From: Alnus glutinosa
Taxonomy: Eukaryota; Streptophyta; Magnoliopsida; Fagales; Betulaceae
NCBI RefSeq assembly: GCF_958979055.1
Contig: NC_084887.1
Location: 38,195,120-38,259,119 of the forward strand
DNA: 64,000 nt
Direction: 5' to 3'
In this document: positions 24,972 through 36,303 of the stretch, in pieces
Layout: each line of letters begins with the position of its first letter
Numbering within the stretch: the first letter of the stretch is position 1
The notes under the pieces: generated by a model
The model's database searches: none
What the model saw: only the letters and a program-made list of their open reading frames with translations
Told to the model about the DNA's origin: nothing
Position numbers and translations under genes: made by a program

Positions 24972-27900
24972 TGGGGATTCCTTCCTCATTGGTTTTGACA
25001 GCACTTCTGATGCTGTCAATACTTTGTTTTATATGATTGTAGAATATTTTATTGGCACGCCAAGTCACCTAGCGTCTAGGGTCCATGACCAGTTAAGTAA
25101 CCTTAGATGTCCAACCCTGAGCGACTTTAAATGGTATAAGGATGTTTTCCTTTCTAGAGTCATGCTAAGAGATAATAGCAACCAACCGTTTTGGAAAGAG
25201 AAATTCATTAACGGTCTGCCTCACCTCTTCGCCCATAAGATCAAAGAAGTCTTAGTCAATGAGAACAATGTGATAGAATATGATAATCTCACTTACGAGA
25301 ATATCATAAGTGCTATCCAAAAAGAAGGTCTTAAGATGTGTATCGATATGAAAATATCAAACCAAGCCAATAAGGACAAGAAAAAGGCTAAGTATGAAAT
25401 GGGTAATTTCTGTGAGCAATATGGTCTGCCTTCGGTAGCACCATCCAAGAAGCATAAGAAGTCCCGTAAGCATGAGGAATATAGAAAGAATAAGAAACGG
25501 TTTAAAAGATTCAAGAAAATAAGCTTTGAGCCGAATGATTTCTATAAGAAGGAAAAGAGGAAACCCAAGAAAAGATTTAAGAGATCTAAGAACAACAAAG
25601 ATGGTTGTTATAAGTGTGGTAAGACCGGTCACTTTGCAAAGGATTGCAAAGCTAAGGAAACCATTAAGTCTCTAAAAGTTTCTAATGAAGAAAAAGAAAA
25701 TTTAATAAGAATATTAGAGATAAAAGACACTGAACCCAGTGACTATGAGTCTGAACTAAATATTAGTTCAAGCGATAACAGCTACCGCTCATGCAGTAGC
25801 AATGAGTCTGAGTCTGGTCCAAACATAAGTTTCGGTTGTAACGACACTTGTTGCAAGACAATTGGTGTTATGACCAAAAAAGAAGAGCAAGAAGAATTGC
25901 TTCTTGATCTTATAAGTAAAATTGAGAATTCTGAGTTAAAAAGACAATATTTAGAAAAGTTAAGAAAACTTCTAACAAAGAGAGAAGTTAATAAGTCTAA
26001 AGGTCTTGATATAAGTTTAAGCAACACGCTTAAAAGATTTGATAAACCAAAGGAACAAATCACAATAAAAGATTTGCAACTTGAAGTTAATCAAATTAAG
26101 TCTGAGATTAAAATACTTAAGGAAGAAAATCAAGAGTTAAAACAGGATGTTAATCTCTTGAAAATTGAGCACAAGCTTAAGACAGCCGCTAGCAGTTCTA
26201 ATAATAGTGAAGCCGAGTCCGACCCAAAGCTTGAAGATACGCCTCCACAATTTGAAGAAAATTGTATAAGCCTAATCAACCGAATCCATATTAAAAAATG
26301 GTATTCCAAGGTTAAAATTAAGATCCATATTTTGAGTTATCTGTAGTTGTATTAATTGATACAGGTGCAGATCTGAACTGTATACAAGAAGGACTTGTTC
26401 CTACGAAGTATTACAGTAAGTCAAAAGAGAATTTGCGTTCTGCTAATGGCAGCAAGATGTAAATTACTTTTGAGATAAGCAAAGCCCATGTGTGTCAAGA
26501 CAATGTTTGCTTCAAAACATCATTTGTCTTGGTTAAGAATATGACTGACAAAGTCATATTAGGACTACCTTTCATTACTCTGTTGTATCCTTTCACAACA
26601 GACCAGGATGGGTTAATTACCTATCCCATGGATGAAAAGGTTAAGTTTAAGTTTCTGGCCAAACCAGAATTAAGTCAATTGAATGCTTTCAAAAGCAATT
26701 CAATCTCTAAGTCTGTTAACCTAATCAAGTCTAAGACCCAACAGATAGGTTTTTTACAAGAGGAGATTAAGGTTAAAAGAATTGAGGAACAATTAAGTCA
26801 AAAGACCCTTCAACAAAGAATCCAACTCTTTGAAGATAGGATCAAAAGTGAAGTTTGTTCTGATGTCCCTACTGCCTTTTGGCATAGGAAGAAGCACATT
26901 GTAAGCCTTCCCTATATCAAAGACTTTGATGAAGGAAGAATCACCACTAAGGCTAGACCCATCCAAATGAGTCAAGAAGTTACTGAATTCTGCCGAAGAG
27001 AAATAGAAGACCTATTACACAAAGGCATAATTCCTAAAAGCAAGTCACCCTGGTCTTGTTCAGCCTTTTATGTCCAGAAAAATGCTGAACTTGAGAGAGG
27101 AGCCCCTAGGTTAGTCATTAACTACAAGCCCCTCAACAAAGTCCTGGAATGGATAAGATATCCAATTCCAAATAAGAGAGACCTAATCAATAGGTTAAGT
27201 GGTTCTGCGATTTTTTCTAAGTTTGACATGAAAAATGGATTTTGGCAAATCCAAATTCATGAGAAAGATAAGTATAAAACTGCTTTTGTCACACCCTTTG
27301 GACAATACGAATGGAATGGAATGTAATGCCCTTTGGTCTTAAGAATGCCCCTAGTGAGTTCCAGAATATTATGAATGATATTCTTGGTTCCCTAAGCAAA
27401 TACTCCATAGTTTACATTGATGATGTCCTCATCTTCTCTAAGTCTGTTGAAGAACACTGGAAACATTTAAACTCGTTTCTAGAAGTTATCAAATCAAATG
27501 GACTGGTTGTTTCTGCTACAAAAATCAAGTTGTTTCAAACCAACATTCGATTTCTTGGATACAACATCCATCAATCGAAAATAAGCCCAATTAGCAGAGT
27601 AATCCAATTTGCTGATAAGTTTCCTGATGAAATCCTTGAGAAATCCAAACTTCAGCGGTTCTTAGGATCCCTCAACTATGTTGCTGATTTCTATCAAAAT
27701 CTTCGCAAAAAATGCAAGCCATTGTTTGATAGACTTCAAAAAAATCCTCCTCCATGGACCACTGAACATACTTCAGTTGTCAAAGATATTAAGTCCTATG
27801 TCCAGACATTACCTTGTCTTGGCATTCCCACCAATGAGTCTTTTAAAATTGTTGAGACTGATGCCTCCGACATTGGGTACGGTGGTATTCTTAAACAGGA

Positions 27901-30126
27901 AATTCATTCCAACCAACTTGAACAAATTGTTCGTTTCCATTCAGGTGTTTGGAATTCAGCCCAAAATAATTATAGTACTATTAAGAAAGAGATTTTATCT
28001 ATAGTACTATGCATTTCCAAGTTTCAAGATGATCTCTTGAACCAAAAGTTTTTAATTAGAGTTGATTGCATGAGTGCAAAACATGTTTTAGAAAAGGATG
28101 TTCAAAACATTGCATCTAAACAGATTTTTGCCAGATGGCAAGCAATTTTAAGCATATTTGATTTTGACATTGAGTACATTAAGGGAAGTCAGAATTCTAT
28201 CCCTGATTTCTTAACCTGTGAATTTTTGCAGGGAAAAAATGGCTGATAAGAAGAAAGAAAAAGCTTCGACCTCTAAGCCCAATTTAAGTTCTAATGCTAA
28301 GCCTTTCAACCTTGTCACCCCAAGCCAACTAAGTTCCTATGATCTCATCCTAAGAAATTCACCTACCCAAATGGTGAATCGATATACTACCCTAGGTAGT
28401 ACCATAAGTCCAAGGCCGTCCTTCCAGTCTGCCTTGATAAGCTCTTCAAGTCCTTTTTATGATCTCCCCCCTCAAAAGCCCTTCATAAGATACCCTAAGT
28501 CTTCCCCTTACCATCCCAAAGAACCTCCCCACAATCTGTTCTTGGTTGAGCCTGATTTTACTCACATAAAATCTCCTGATGAAATTGCCAAAGCCTATTA
28601 CTCTCCCCGTTGGCATTTTCCGGCTATCCACCCTGAAAAGTCCATTGAGTTCTACAGGGACATACTCCTTGTCACTAAGTCCATCCAAGTAAGACCTATT
28701 CAATGTCAGAGGATCCCTGGGCGAATTGCCTTTCATTCTCTGTTCATAATAAGATTCGTTGCACAAAAGGATTGGGGAGCACCTCATTTTGTCTCCAGAA
28801 ACCTTTCCAACAGAAAAGTTGGATATAGTTACCATGATTATATTGAGGCTTGGTACAAAGTTCTTTTGTATCAAAATGAAGATTTTTCCCATTCCTAGTT
28901 TATAAATTTTGACAGGAATTTTAAGGGTCCTATCCCCGTCTGGTTTCACAGATGGTGGCAAGTTCATGGACCAGTTCACCAAATCCTCCCTAAAGAAGTC
29001 AAAGATGCTGTACGGTATTTCTCTATCGTCAAGAAGTTGTCTCCTCAGGAAGAAGACTTGCCTATGACAGTCCACTTCTTTGCTCATTTCAAAGTTTCGT
29101 GGATTCTTAAGTGGCAATATGTGTTTATCACCCAGAACTGCGTTGCCCGACAGTTCTCGGTTAAGTGGTGGGATAAGTTCAATTTCTCTTTGGTTCAATC
29201 CAGCCTTATGAAGGAGTTCCCTGAAAGACCTCCAACTATTCAAGACTCTGTAACTCACGTTTCAGAGACTCAAGTTGAGCCTGCCCCTGATATCCCTAAG
29301 TCTGAATCTTCTGTTCTTTCAAAAGAAAATAAGTCATCTAAGATTAAGCAAATGGCTCTCCTTATGCAGCAGCTCTTAGAAGCTGAAAATAATGATGAAA
29401 ACGAAGAAGCCTCTACTGCAGAATCTTCTGTTCAGCATCATTATAATTTTGATCTTTTCCAAGATGTCCAGGATCCAAATAGCATCACTGATTTGGACTT
29501 GGATTTCTAAGTCGCCCCGTCGGCACAAAGGACAAAGATTTAAGCTGTGCATTCACCCGTCGGCACAAGAAGACAAAAGTGAACAGTACTCGGTCGGCCA
29601 CCCGACAAGGTACTATTCATCAAAAGTTTTACCCTGCTTTCGGTGCAAGTTACCTATAGTAAAAGCAGAAAGAATCTGCTTTCGGTGCACGCCTGACAAG
29701 CCTAAGCATGCTGGCATCCCGTGATTCCGGCCCTGAGTCCTCCTGAAGTCTATTTAAAGAGCAGAAGTCTGAAGTTCAAGGCAGACCTTTTTTCAGAGTT
29801 TACCTCTTTGTAACCTCACCTGAACCTCTCATAAGCCAAACACTTGTAATGTTTCATTCCAATGTTTCTAAGTCTAAGCTTGTAATCGCCAGTAGCATCC
29901 TGGCTTAAAGTTCATTTGTAAGTTTTAAATTCAAGTTATTTTGAATCTAAGCATTACTTTTAAGTTGATTTCATGATCATTGTTGAATACTCTCTTATTT
30001 TGTATTCAGATTTTGATATTGAAATTGTTATGCATATTACTATGTTTTCTTATGCTAACCATCATTTCATCCACACTACTGTCACCACTTCTTACTATTA
30101 AGCCCCTACTACCACCCCCTATTTTG
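24972..30126 (+). mobile_element. Endogenous caulimovirid fossil, florendovirus-like
   Basis: Broken, 5'-truncated copy of a Caulimoviridae genome, about 5.1 kb. Parts in order: coat protein region (about 25000-26300) with a CCHC zinc knuckle at 25606-25647 after a very basic stretch; aspartic protease region (about 26340-26620, IDTGADLNC); reverse transcriptase and RNase H (about 26890-28230, with YIDDVLIFS); a second protein region (about 28220-29510) of unknown function like florendovirus ORF2; then a non-coding region with a TATA-like TATTTAAAGAGC near 29752 that could be the old pregenomic-RNA promoter. The movement-protein end is missing. There is a small handful of reading-frame interruptions, so it is not functional. 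TA tracts at both edges agree with the known preference of florendoviruses for TA repeats. The right boundary is approximate. Probably old. Confidence 0.82.
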
Positions 30127-30147
30127 ATATATATATATATATATATA
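30127..30147. repeat. (TA)n tract at right edge of the endogenous pararetrovirus
   Basis: About ten TA dinucleotides directly after the virus-derived region, mirroring the tract at 24952-24971. Confidence 0.7.
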
Positions 30148-30277
30148 AACTATTTAAGGCCTCGTTTGGTTCGAGTAATAGACTTTCGAATGTAAATAAT
30201 AATTCCTTTATTTGGTAGGATCTATTCCTTAAAATAGTTATTCCTATTGGAATAAGTTAAGAATGAGTATCGGATAA

Positions 30278-30593
30278 GGGTCCATTTGGGTTTACAATTT
30301 CAAAAGGTGCGATTTAAAAATAGTGATCTTAAAATATGCAATTTAGAAAAGTGATTTTTAAAAACGCAATTAAGCGTTTGGCAAAATTGCAAATTGGCCT
30401 TTAAAATTGCAGATTAGCCTTTTAAAATACTGATTTTTTAAAAATCACCCCATTGCCTGTTATTTGAATAACTATTTTTTCTGCATTTTCAAATCGCAAT
30501 TTTTTAAAAACGCAATTTCCAAACGATTCATTTTCTGCGATTTGGTTTAAAATCGCACTTTTTCTCTACAAAATCGCAATCACAAACGCACCT
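30278..30593. mobile_element. Tourist-like (PIF/Harbinger) MITE, copy 2
   Basis: A 316 bp element with TAA target duplications (30275-30277 and 30594-30596). Terminal repeats are GGGTCCATTTGGG on the left and AGGTGCGTTTGTG on the right (inverted). The interior has repeated GCGATTT/AAATCGC words that fold on themselves. Related to 13769-14035. Confidence 0.65.
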
Positions 30594-30596
30594 TAA

Positions 30597-31012
30597 GTCG
30601 GTGTCGAAAACCTTTCACCGACTTTCGATCGAAATAGTCGAGTAATTATCCGACTTTATTCCGAGAAGGAATATTTTTGAAATTTTCGGATAATCGAAAA
30701 ATCGATAATTGACTGTCGGATAAATCGAAATAATCGAAAAGATTACGGCCTAAAATTCTAACAAAGTGAACAAACCTAATGACCCAAAACTCTCAAACAA
30801 ATGAAACAATAATCAAAACGCAGGAAAGATGAGGAAATACTCGGTTAAAAAATAAAAAATGGGGAGGGTGAGGAAACTTACAGGCAAACGCAATAGAGAA
30901 AAGGCTCGTAGATTTCCTTTGATTCGACGTCGTCGTGCAATGTTGGATCTTCCATTGGGAATTTCCATAGGCCAATCAGTTCAAAGGCCAATTCTTGAGA
31001 GAAACCGTTGGG

Positions 31013-31050
<38 letters not shown>

Positions 31051-32100
31051 TAGAGGCTGAGGTTGATGGATGTCAAGGCATTGGCCGTGGCCGGCTAAGC
31101 GTGAGGCGTGAGCGGTAGGGAGGGAGCAATCTATTGATCTAGGGTTAGGTTTCGTCATGTGTGTTGTGCGACGGGGAGGGAGTGAAGGCTTCAGCAGCCA
31201 AATGAGTGAAATGACGATTTGGGGAAAAAGAATCAACTATATACAGGACAAAACGACGTCGTTTTGATAAAGAGTAAAACGACGTTGTTTTGAACTACGA
31301 GTTGGTAACCAGCGAAAATAAATTTTCATCAACTACCGACCGACTAGATTTTCAAAAATTAAATTTATTCCGATTTTCGATTTTTTAAATATTTGGTAAG
31401 CGGTAGGTGATCGGAGGCAATTTGGTGGCAGTCGGTAGGTTTTCGGTAGTTGGTATTCGGATAATTTGCTCACCCCTATAATAAGTATTTACTTACGAAG
31501 AATAATACCTATTCTTCCAAAAAATGAGATGAATAGTTATTTCTAAAAGAATAGACGATATTTTTGAGAAAAAAACACTCATATTATTTTTTATTTTCTC
31601 TCAAATTAAAAAAGAATAGAGAAAAGAAAGAAACAAGAAACGTACATGAGATACTGTGGCTAGGTGGTCGCACGGCTAGCCACAGATGAAGTCAATAGTG
31701 GTCGCACTTTCCCAGAACATCTCGTGGTAGATCCTGAGGATTAAGAATTTAAGATCTAAACTTGTTTAGCTCATACAAGACTATAGTCTATATAGTATAG
31801 ATAACAATATATGAATCTGTACATATATATAATTATAGAGACTTGGGGGACCGTAATCAAAATAATACTAATATTGTTCGAGTTTCACTCTTTGGGTACC
31901 TGGCTCTGGCACTGCTGTTGCGGGTGGTGTGGTGATGTTAATGGTAAATTAAATAAAAAAGCTTTGGTTTTTTCTACATATTATAATCCCAAAGACAAGG
32001 CGCACACTAAATTAAGCAAAAAAATAAAGAAACAGCAGACAAGGTGGCTCTTCCAACTTGATACAAGCTCTTTCTTTTCTTTCTTTCCTAGCTTGTTTGT
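30597..32100. other. Transposon-derived intergenic region upstream of the F-box gene
   Basis: Contains many TCGAAA/CGGATA words near 30610-30750 and again, inverted, near 31380-31480. There is a GA microsatellite at about 31019-31045 and a perfect 18-bp palindrome CAAAACGACGTCGTTTTG at 31249-31266 with an imperfect second copy just after it. The 31471-31483 words TTGCTCACCCCTA are common at ends of hAT-like elements. Probably one decayed non-autonomous DNA transposon, but ends were not resolved. No gene seen. Confidence 0.35.
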
Positions 32101-32364
32101 TCACTACTAACTTCACTCCCACCAAAAATCTCTCTCTGCGCCTCAATGGCGTATCTTTCACTGTTTCTATATCTGCTTCTCCTTCTCTCTACTTTTTTTT
32201 CTCTCCCAACTTCTCCTTAGCTTTGCTGTACTACGCTTCGTTACAAGTGCAAGTCCTAGAAACTCGGGACGACCCAGTTCCTCTCTTCTTCTTTGCTTTC
32301 ATTGCTCATTCATAGTCGTCCCCCCCTTTACTACTTCCTTTGACTTGACTTAGACTTCCCTGGT

Positions 32365-32367
32365 ACG

Positions 32368-32421
<54 letters not shown>
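32365..32421. repeat. CT microsatellite at the 5'-leader intron start
   Basis: A CT-rich run (mostly pure CT from about 32375). It directly follows a likely 5'-UTR splice donor CTG/GTACGT at 32362/32363 of the F-box gene. The matching acceptor would be TTACAG ending at 33128. Confidence 0.6.
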
Positions 32422-32424
<3 letters not shown>

Positions 32425-33160
32425 AGTATATACGTTCGTGTGTGAACGTGGGTGTATTGTATATCATGATCATTTCTGAGAGCCCGTTTTGCCTGCCTGT
32501 CTTTGGCTTTTCATGTATGAATATACGCTTGTTTGTATCTTTCTTTCTTTTTTTCCTCTCAAACTTTCAAGGGTGTGCATGTTCATTTGCTTATATATCT
32601 TCTGACTGTTAATCAGATTGATCTTACATGGGTTCTAATCTGAGTAATTTGTTCTTCTTCTTCTTCTTCTTCTTCTTCTTTTTTTTTTTTTTTTTGATTG
32701 TTATGTTTTAGTCGTATTATAAATTATGACATCCCATTTAAGTTACGTATTTTGATCTGACTTTCTCAACTGGGTTTCTTTTTTTCTTCAAAGTTTGATG
32801 TTGAAATATTTCACTCCTTTCCATAAATCCTGACAAACCCATGACATAAACACCAAAAATATTACAATGGAGGAAATTTTTTCTCTGGGGTCTTGTGCTT
32901 ATTTCTTTGTATCTTTGATGAATCCATGAGAGAAATTGATTTTCTATGTATATCTGTTAATTTGTAAAAAGGTGCATAGATTGTTGATCAGTCCATGACA
33001 TAAGATTTGTTTTTTGGATGTATTTTTAGCCAAATTTTATGATTTATGCATATTGGTAAAAGGAATATTGCTGATTATCTATTCCTTAGATTTTTTTTAT
33101 TTTTTTTTTTCATTTCTTTCAATTACAGAGAATTTTAACAGTTTAATAGAGTTCTGATCC

Positions 33161-34375
33161 ATGTCCAAAGGAAAAGAAATAGAGGGTGAAGAAGAAAGAG
33201 AGGATATGTGTGGCAATGACAGTGAAGTTGGTAGTAAGAAACGGCTTCTTGCCAGGGACTCTGGTACTCGCATTTGCATTAATTCTCATAGTTCCTCAGG
33301 TGGAGAACCTCAGGATGCAGATTATTCCGTTGCTTCGCTGAGTGATGAGTTAGAGGCTCTGATCTTGGCCAGGGTTCCAAGATCAGAATACTGGAAGTTC
33401 TCTTTTGTGAGCAGAAGGTTTTTCTCTCTTGTGAAGAGTGGTGAGGTGTATAAGATTAGGAGGGCAATTGGGTTTAAAGAACCGTCTGTTTTCATGCTCT
33501 CTATTGGGGAGACTAGCTGGTGGGCATTTGACAGGCAATTCAGGTGTTGCAGGAAGCTTCCAATCTTACCATCAGACGTGTGCTTTTCAAGGGGGGATAA
33601 GGAGTCGGTTTGTGCAGGGACTCATCTGATTGTTTCAGGAAAAGAACTTGATGGTGTTGTTGTTTGGAGGTATGAATTGGCATCGAACAAATGGCTCAAG
33701 GGTCCTTCTATGAACAATTCAAGGTGTTTGTTTGCATCAGCCACCTGCGGCACCTCTGCTTTTGTAGCTGGTGGCATGGGAATGGAGAGTGAAGAGGGAG
33801 TGTTGAGTTCTGCTGAGAAATATGATCCAGAGAGCAAATCATGGGAGCTTCTTCCAAGGATGCATCAGAGGAGGAAGCTTTGCTCTGGCTGTTACATGGA
33901 TAACAAGTTCTATGTGATTGGAGGGATGGACGAGGAGGGGAAAGGTTTAATTTGTGGGGAAGCATTTGATGAGCAGAAAAACACATGGGAATTGATCCCA
34001 GAGATGTTGAAAGATACCCCCGTCTCAACTTCCCAATCTCCACCTCTTGTTGCAGTTGCCAACAATGAGCTCTACTCACTTGAAGCTTCCTCAAACGAGC
34101 TGAAGGTCTACCTGAAGAGGAGCAATTCATGGAAGATTTTAGGACCAGTCCCAGTAAGAGCTGATTTTAATAGAGGATGGGGCATAGCATTCAAGTCTCT
34201 GGGTGATGAGCTTCTTGTCATTGGTGCGTCGTCGGTTGCTTTTGCAGGCCGTGGCATGGCCGTATACACTTGCTGCCCAGATCCACAGGCTGATGAATTG
34301 GAGTGGAGGGCTCTTGACTGTGGCACTAACCAGCTAAGCCACTTTATTTGGAACTGCTCTGTCATGGTAACCTGA
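33161..34375 (+). CDS. F-box/kelch-repeat protein, miR2111 target (TML/HOLT-like)
   Basis: Intronless coding region, 404 residues; the leader probably contains an intron (about 32363-33128). The N-terminus is acidic, then an F-box-like region (about 57-100, SLSDELEALILARVPRSEYW then FVSRRFFSLVKSGEVYKIRR) that would bind SKP1 in an SCF ubiquitin ligase. Kelch-type blades follow, for example FVAGGMG, AEKYDPESKSWELLPRM (about 197-240) and KFYVIGGMDEEGK. The substrate would be bound by the kelch propeller. A miR2111 site lies in frame at 33304-33324, ahead of the F-box. Arabidopsis At3g27150 is the miR2111 target (recollection). In legumes the TML orthologue restrains root nodule number in shoot-root signalling. 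Role in this species is inferred. Confidence 0.88.
   Translation: MSKGKEIEGEEEREDMCGNDSEVGSKKRLLARDSGTRICINSHSSSGGEPQDADYSVASLSDELEALILARVPRSEYWKFSFVSRRFFSLVKSGEVYKIRRAIGFKEPSVFMLSIGETSWWAFDRQFRCCRKLPILPSDVCFSRGDKESVCAGTHLIVSGKELDGVVVWRYELASNKWLKGPSMNNSRCLFASATCGTSAFVAGGMGMESEEGVLSSAEKYDPESKSWELLPRMHQRRKLCSGCYMDNKFYVIGGMDEEGKGLICGEAFDEQKNTWELIPEMLKDTPVSTSQSPPLVAVANNELYSLEASSNELKVYLKRSNSWKILGPVPVRADFNRGWGIAFKSLGDELLVIGASSVAFAGRGMAVYTCCPDPQADELEWRALDCGTNQLSHFIWNCSVMVT
33304..33324 (+). promoter_or_regulatory. miR2111 target site
   Basis: The core AACCTCAGGATGCAGATTA pairs with miR2111 positions 1-19. Only the two bases opposite miRNA positions 20 and 21 do not match, using the miR2111 sequence as I remember it. 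Cleavage is expected opposite positions 10-11. This is the same place in the gene, just before the F-box, as in other plants. Confidence 0.85.
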
Positions 34376-35712
34376 AAGCTCAAATCGATCTGAAGCAGTG
34401 GCTCTAGAGTTGTTTGATATGAGTGTCTGAATCAGAGTTTCTTTTTTCTTTTTTCTTTTTTCTTTTTCTTTTTCTTTTTCTTTTTCTTTTTTTGGGTGTT
34501 TGTCAGTACAACACAAGCTTAACTGAGTTTGCTGTAATTTCCTTTTGCATTACTTTAAGCGTTCCGTGCCCCATCCAAACTTTGTGATGATGACATAAGG
34601 GTCATTTGATGAAGCTCGCTGATTTGATCTTTCGCTTCTATCTCCAATGTTAATTTATTAATGATATTTATATACATCTTTTTCACATCTCATTTTCAAA
34701 TTCACCATTAAATTTGTTAGATCTCACAAATTTAATAATAAATTTTAAATTTAATTGTATGGAGATATGCAACAAATACATTGTGTATCATATCTTTTGT
34801 TTACAACCCGAATACATAATTTGGACAGAAAAACGGAAAGGCAAGTATGGGATCCACCTACCTAGAAGTGCAAGGCCCACCTGTCACCCTGGCATAGTGG
34901 GCTTAGTGGTGAAGGCACTAAAGTATCGTAAAGAAACAAATAAACAAACAAATTTAAGAGGCATGAGGTGATGTACTCTGAAGCTAAATGAGGGTCGTTA
35001 TCCTTTGAAATAATGTACTACATCACCAACAGTCTAACACCCTAGCAAAAGGAGAAGCTGGCCTATAGGGGTAACAAAAAAGAAAAAAGAAAATGGAAAG
35101 ATCTAACTACCCGTAAGATGAATGAAAATGCTTTGAATATTATAATTTTTACTGCGACTTAACTTTTTACAATATGACGTGGTCGTCCATATAAGGAAAA
35201 TTCCCTTAGCCCCCACATTCAAGAAGAAGAAGCACCACTGTGTTTCAGGCTGCAAACCAACAGAAGCAATGAGCTGGAAACTGTAAAAATTTGCTTTTGA
35301 TAGTAACAGTAAGATTAAGCACCAGTCTGTCCAATTACAGAAGTTTGAACTCATTGTTAAGGAAAAACAAATAAAATCATATTCTTTGCTTAATTAGAAT
35401 GATGGCACAATCCTTTTTTGTCTAGATAAAATCAATTAACGACAGTAACTTTAGTCAATTTTAACTTCGTTAACCATAACACCAAAATTTGCTGCATCAG
35501 TTCCATCGAGGGCTGGGTAAGACCTCAGCCAGTCTGAGCAAAACGAGCCGAACCAAGCCAGCAGTATATATATATATATATATATATCTGCTAACTAGCT
35601 GTCTAGCTTCCTTTCCATGAAAACTATGAAATGCAGTACGAAACAGTTAGACGTGCGTCAGTAATCTAAAAAGTTCAAAAAATTAAATAAATAAAAAAAA
35701 AGATCAAAGGGA
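34376..35712. other. Intergenic region downstream of the F-box gene
   Basis: Begins with the F-box 3' UTR, which includes a TTTTTC-rich run at about 34440-34492. Contains a TA run at about 35565-35586. No gene recognised. Confidence 0.45.
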
Positions 35713-35858
35713 ATTTAAAATAGGATTTATTTGATAACAAAACATGTGAAAAATAGAAATTAAGTTCGACGATTTTTTTTCTAAAGCGATTTTTTTTTTT
35801 TGTTTCAAATTTTAAGAACACGTTTTTGAGTTGTTTCAACTATAAGTGCACCAACTAT

Positions 35859-36148
35859 CGCCCGTTTGAAATCTCTTTTTCTCTTTCCACTCTTTTTGGA
35901 ATTTTTTTTTAATGATTAAAAAATAGGATTGACGTGATATAAAATTGAAATAATTTATATGGAAAAGTGAAAAAAAAAAAAATTGTATTGTAGTGAGTTT
36001 TTTATTTAAAAAGTAATAAAAAAGTGTTGATGTGATATAAAAAGTGAAAAAAAAAAAAATTAAGAATATTTTGAAATTAATGTTTTTTTGGGAGAAGTGA
36101 AAAAAAAAAAAGGTAAAAGAAGGGGAAAAATGGATTTCAAACGAGGCC
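35859..36148. mobile_element. MITE with proven empty site
   Basis: About 290 bp with terminal inverted repeats CGCCCGTTTGAAATC and (inverted right end) GGCCTCGTTTGAAATC, and TAT at both flanks (35856-35858, 36149-36151). The paralogous locus at about 47913 has the uninterrupted sequence CAACTATATCTTATAATTG. The interior is AT-rich with several AAAAAAGTGAAAAAAA-like repeats. Superfamily uncertain. Confidence 0.7.
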
Positions 36149-36303
36149 TATATCTTATAATTGCTGGAATATGCACAAAATGTCTATGAAAAGAAATTCA
36201 TTTTATTAAAAATATTTTTTAAATTAGCGTGTTCAAAGCTCCACAAATTCAACGCAATGGGATCTTCTTTATTTAATTGAAATTGAAAATATTGATTTTA
36301 CTG

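Noticed and set aside
28446-29258. 270-residue minus-strand open frame in the pararetrovirus region
   Set aside because: It is the shadow of the plus-strand viral protein region and has no recognisable domain.
34880-34935. Possible tRNA-derived SINE head (TAGTGGGCTTAGTGGTGAAGGC)
   Set aside because: No B box, poly(A) tail or target duplication could be paired with it.
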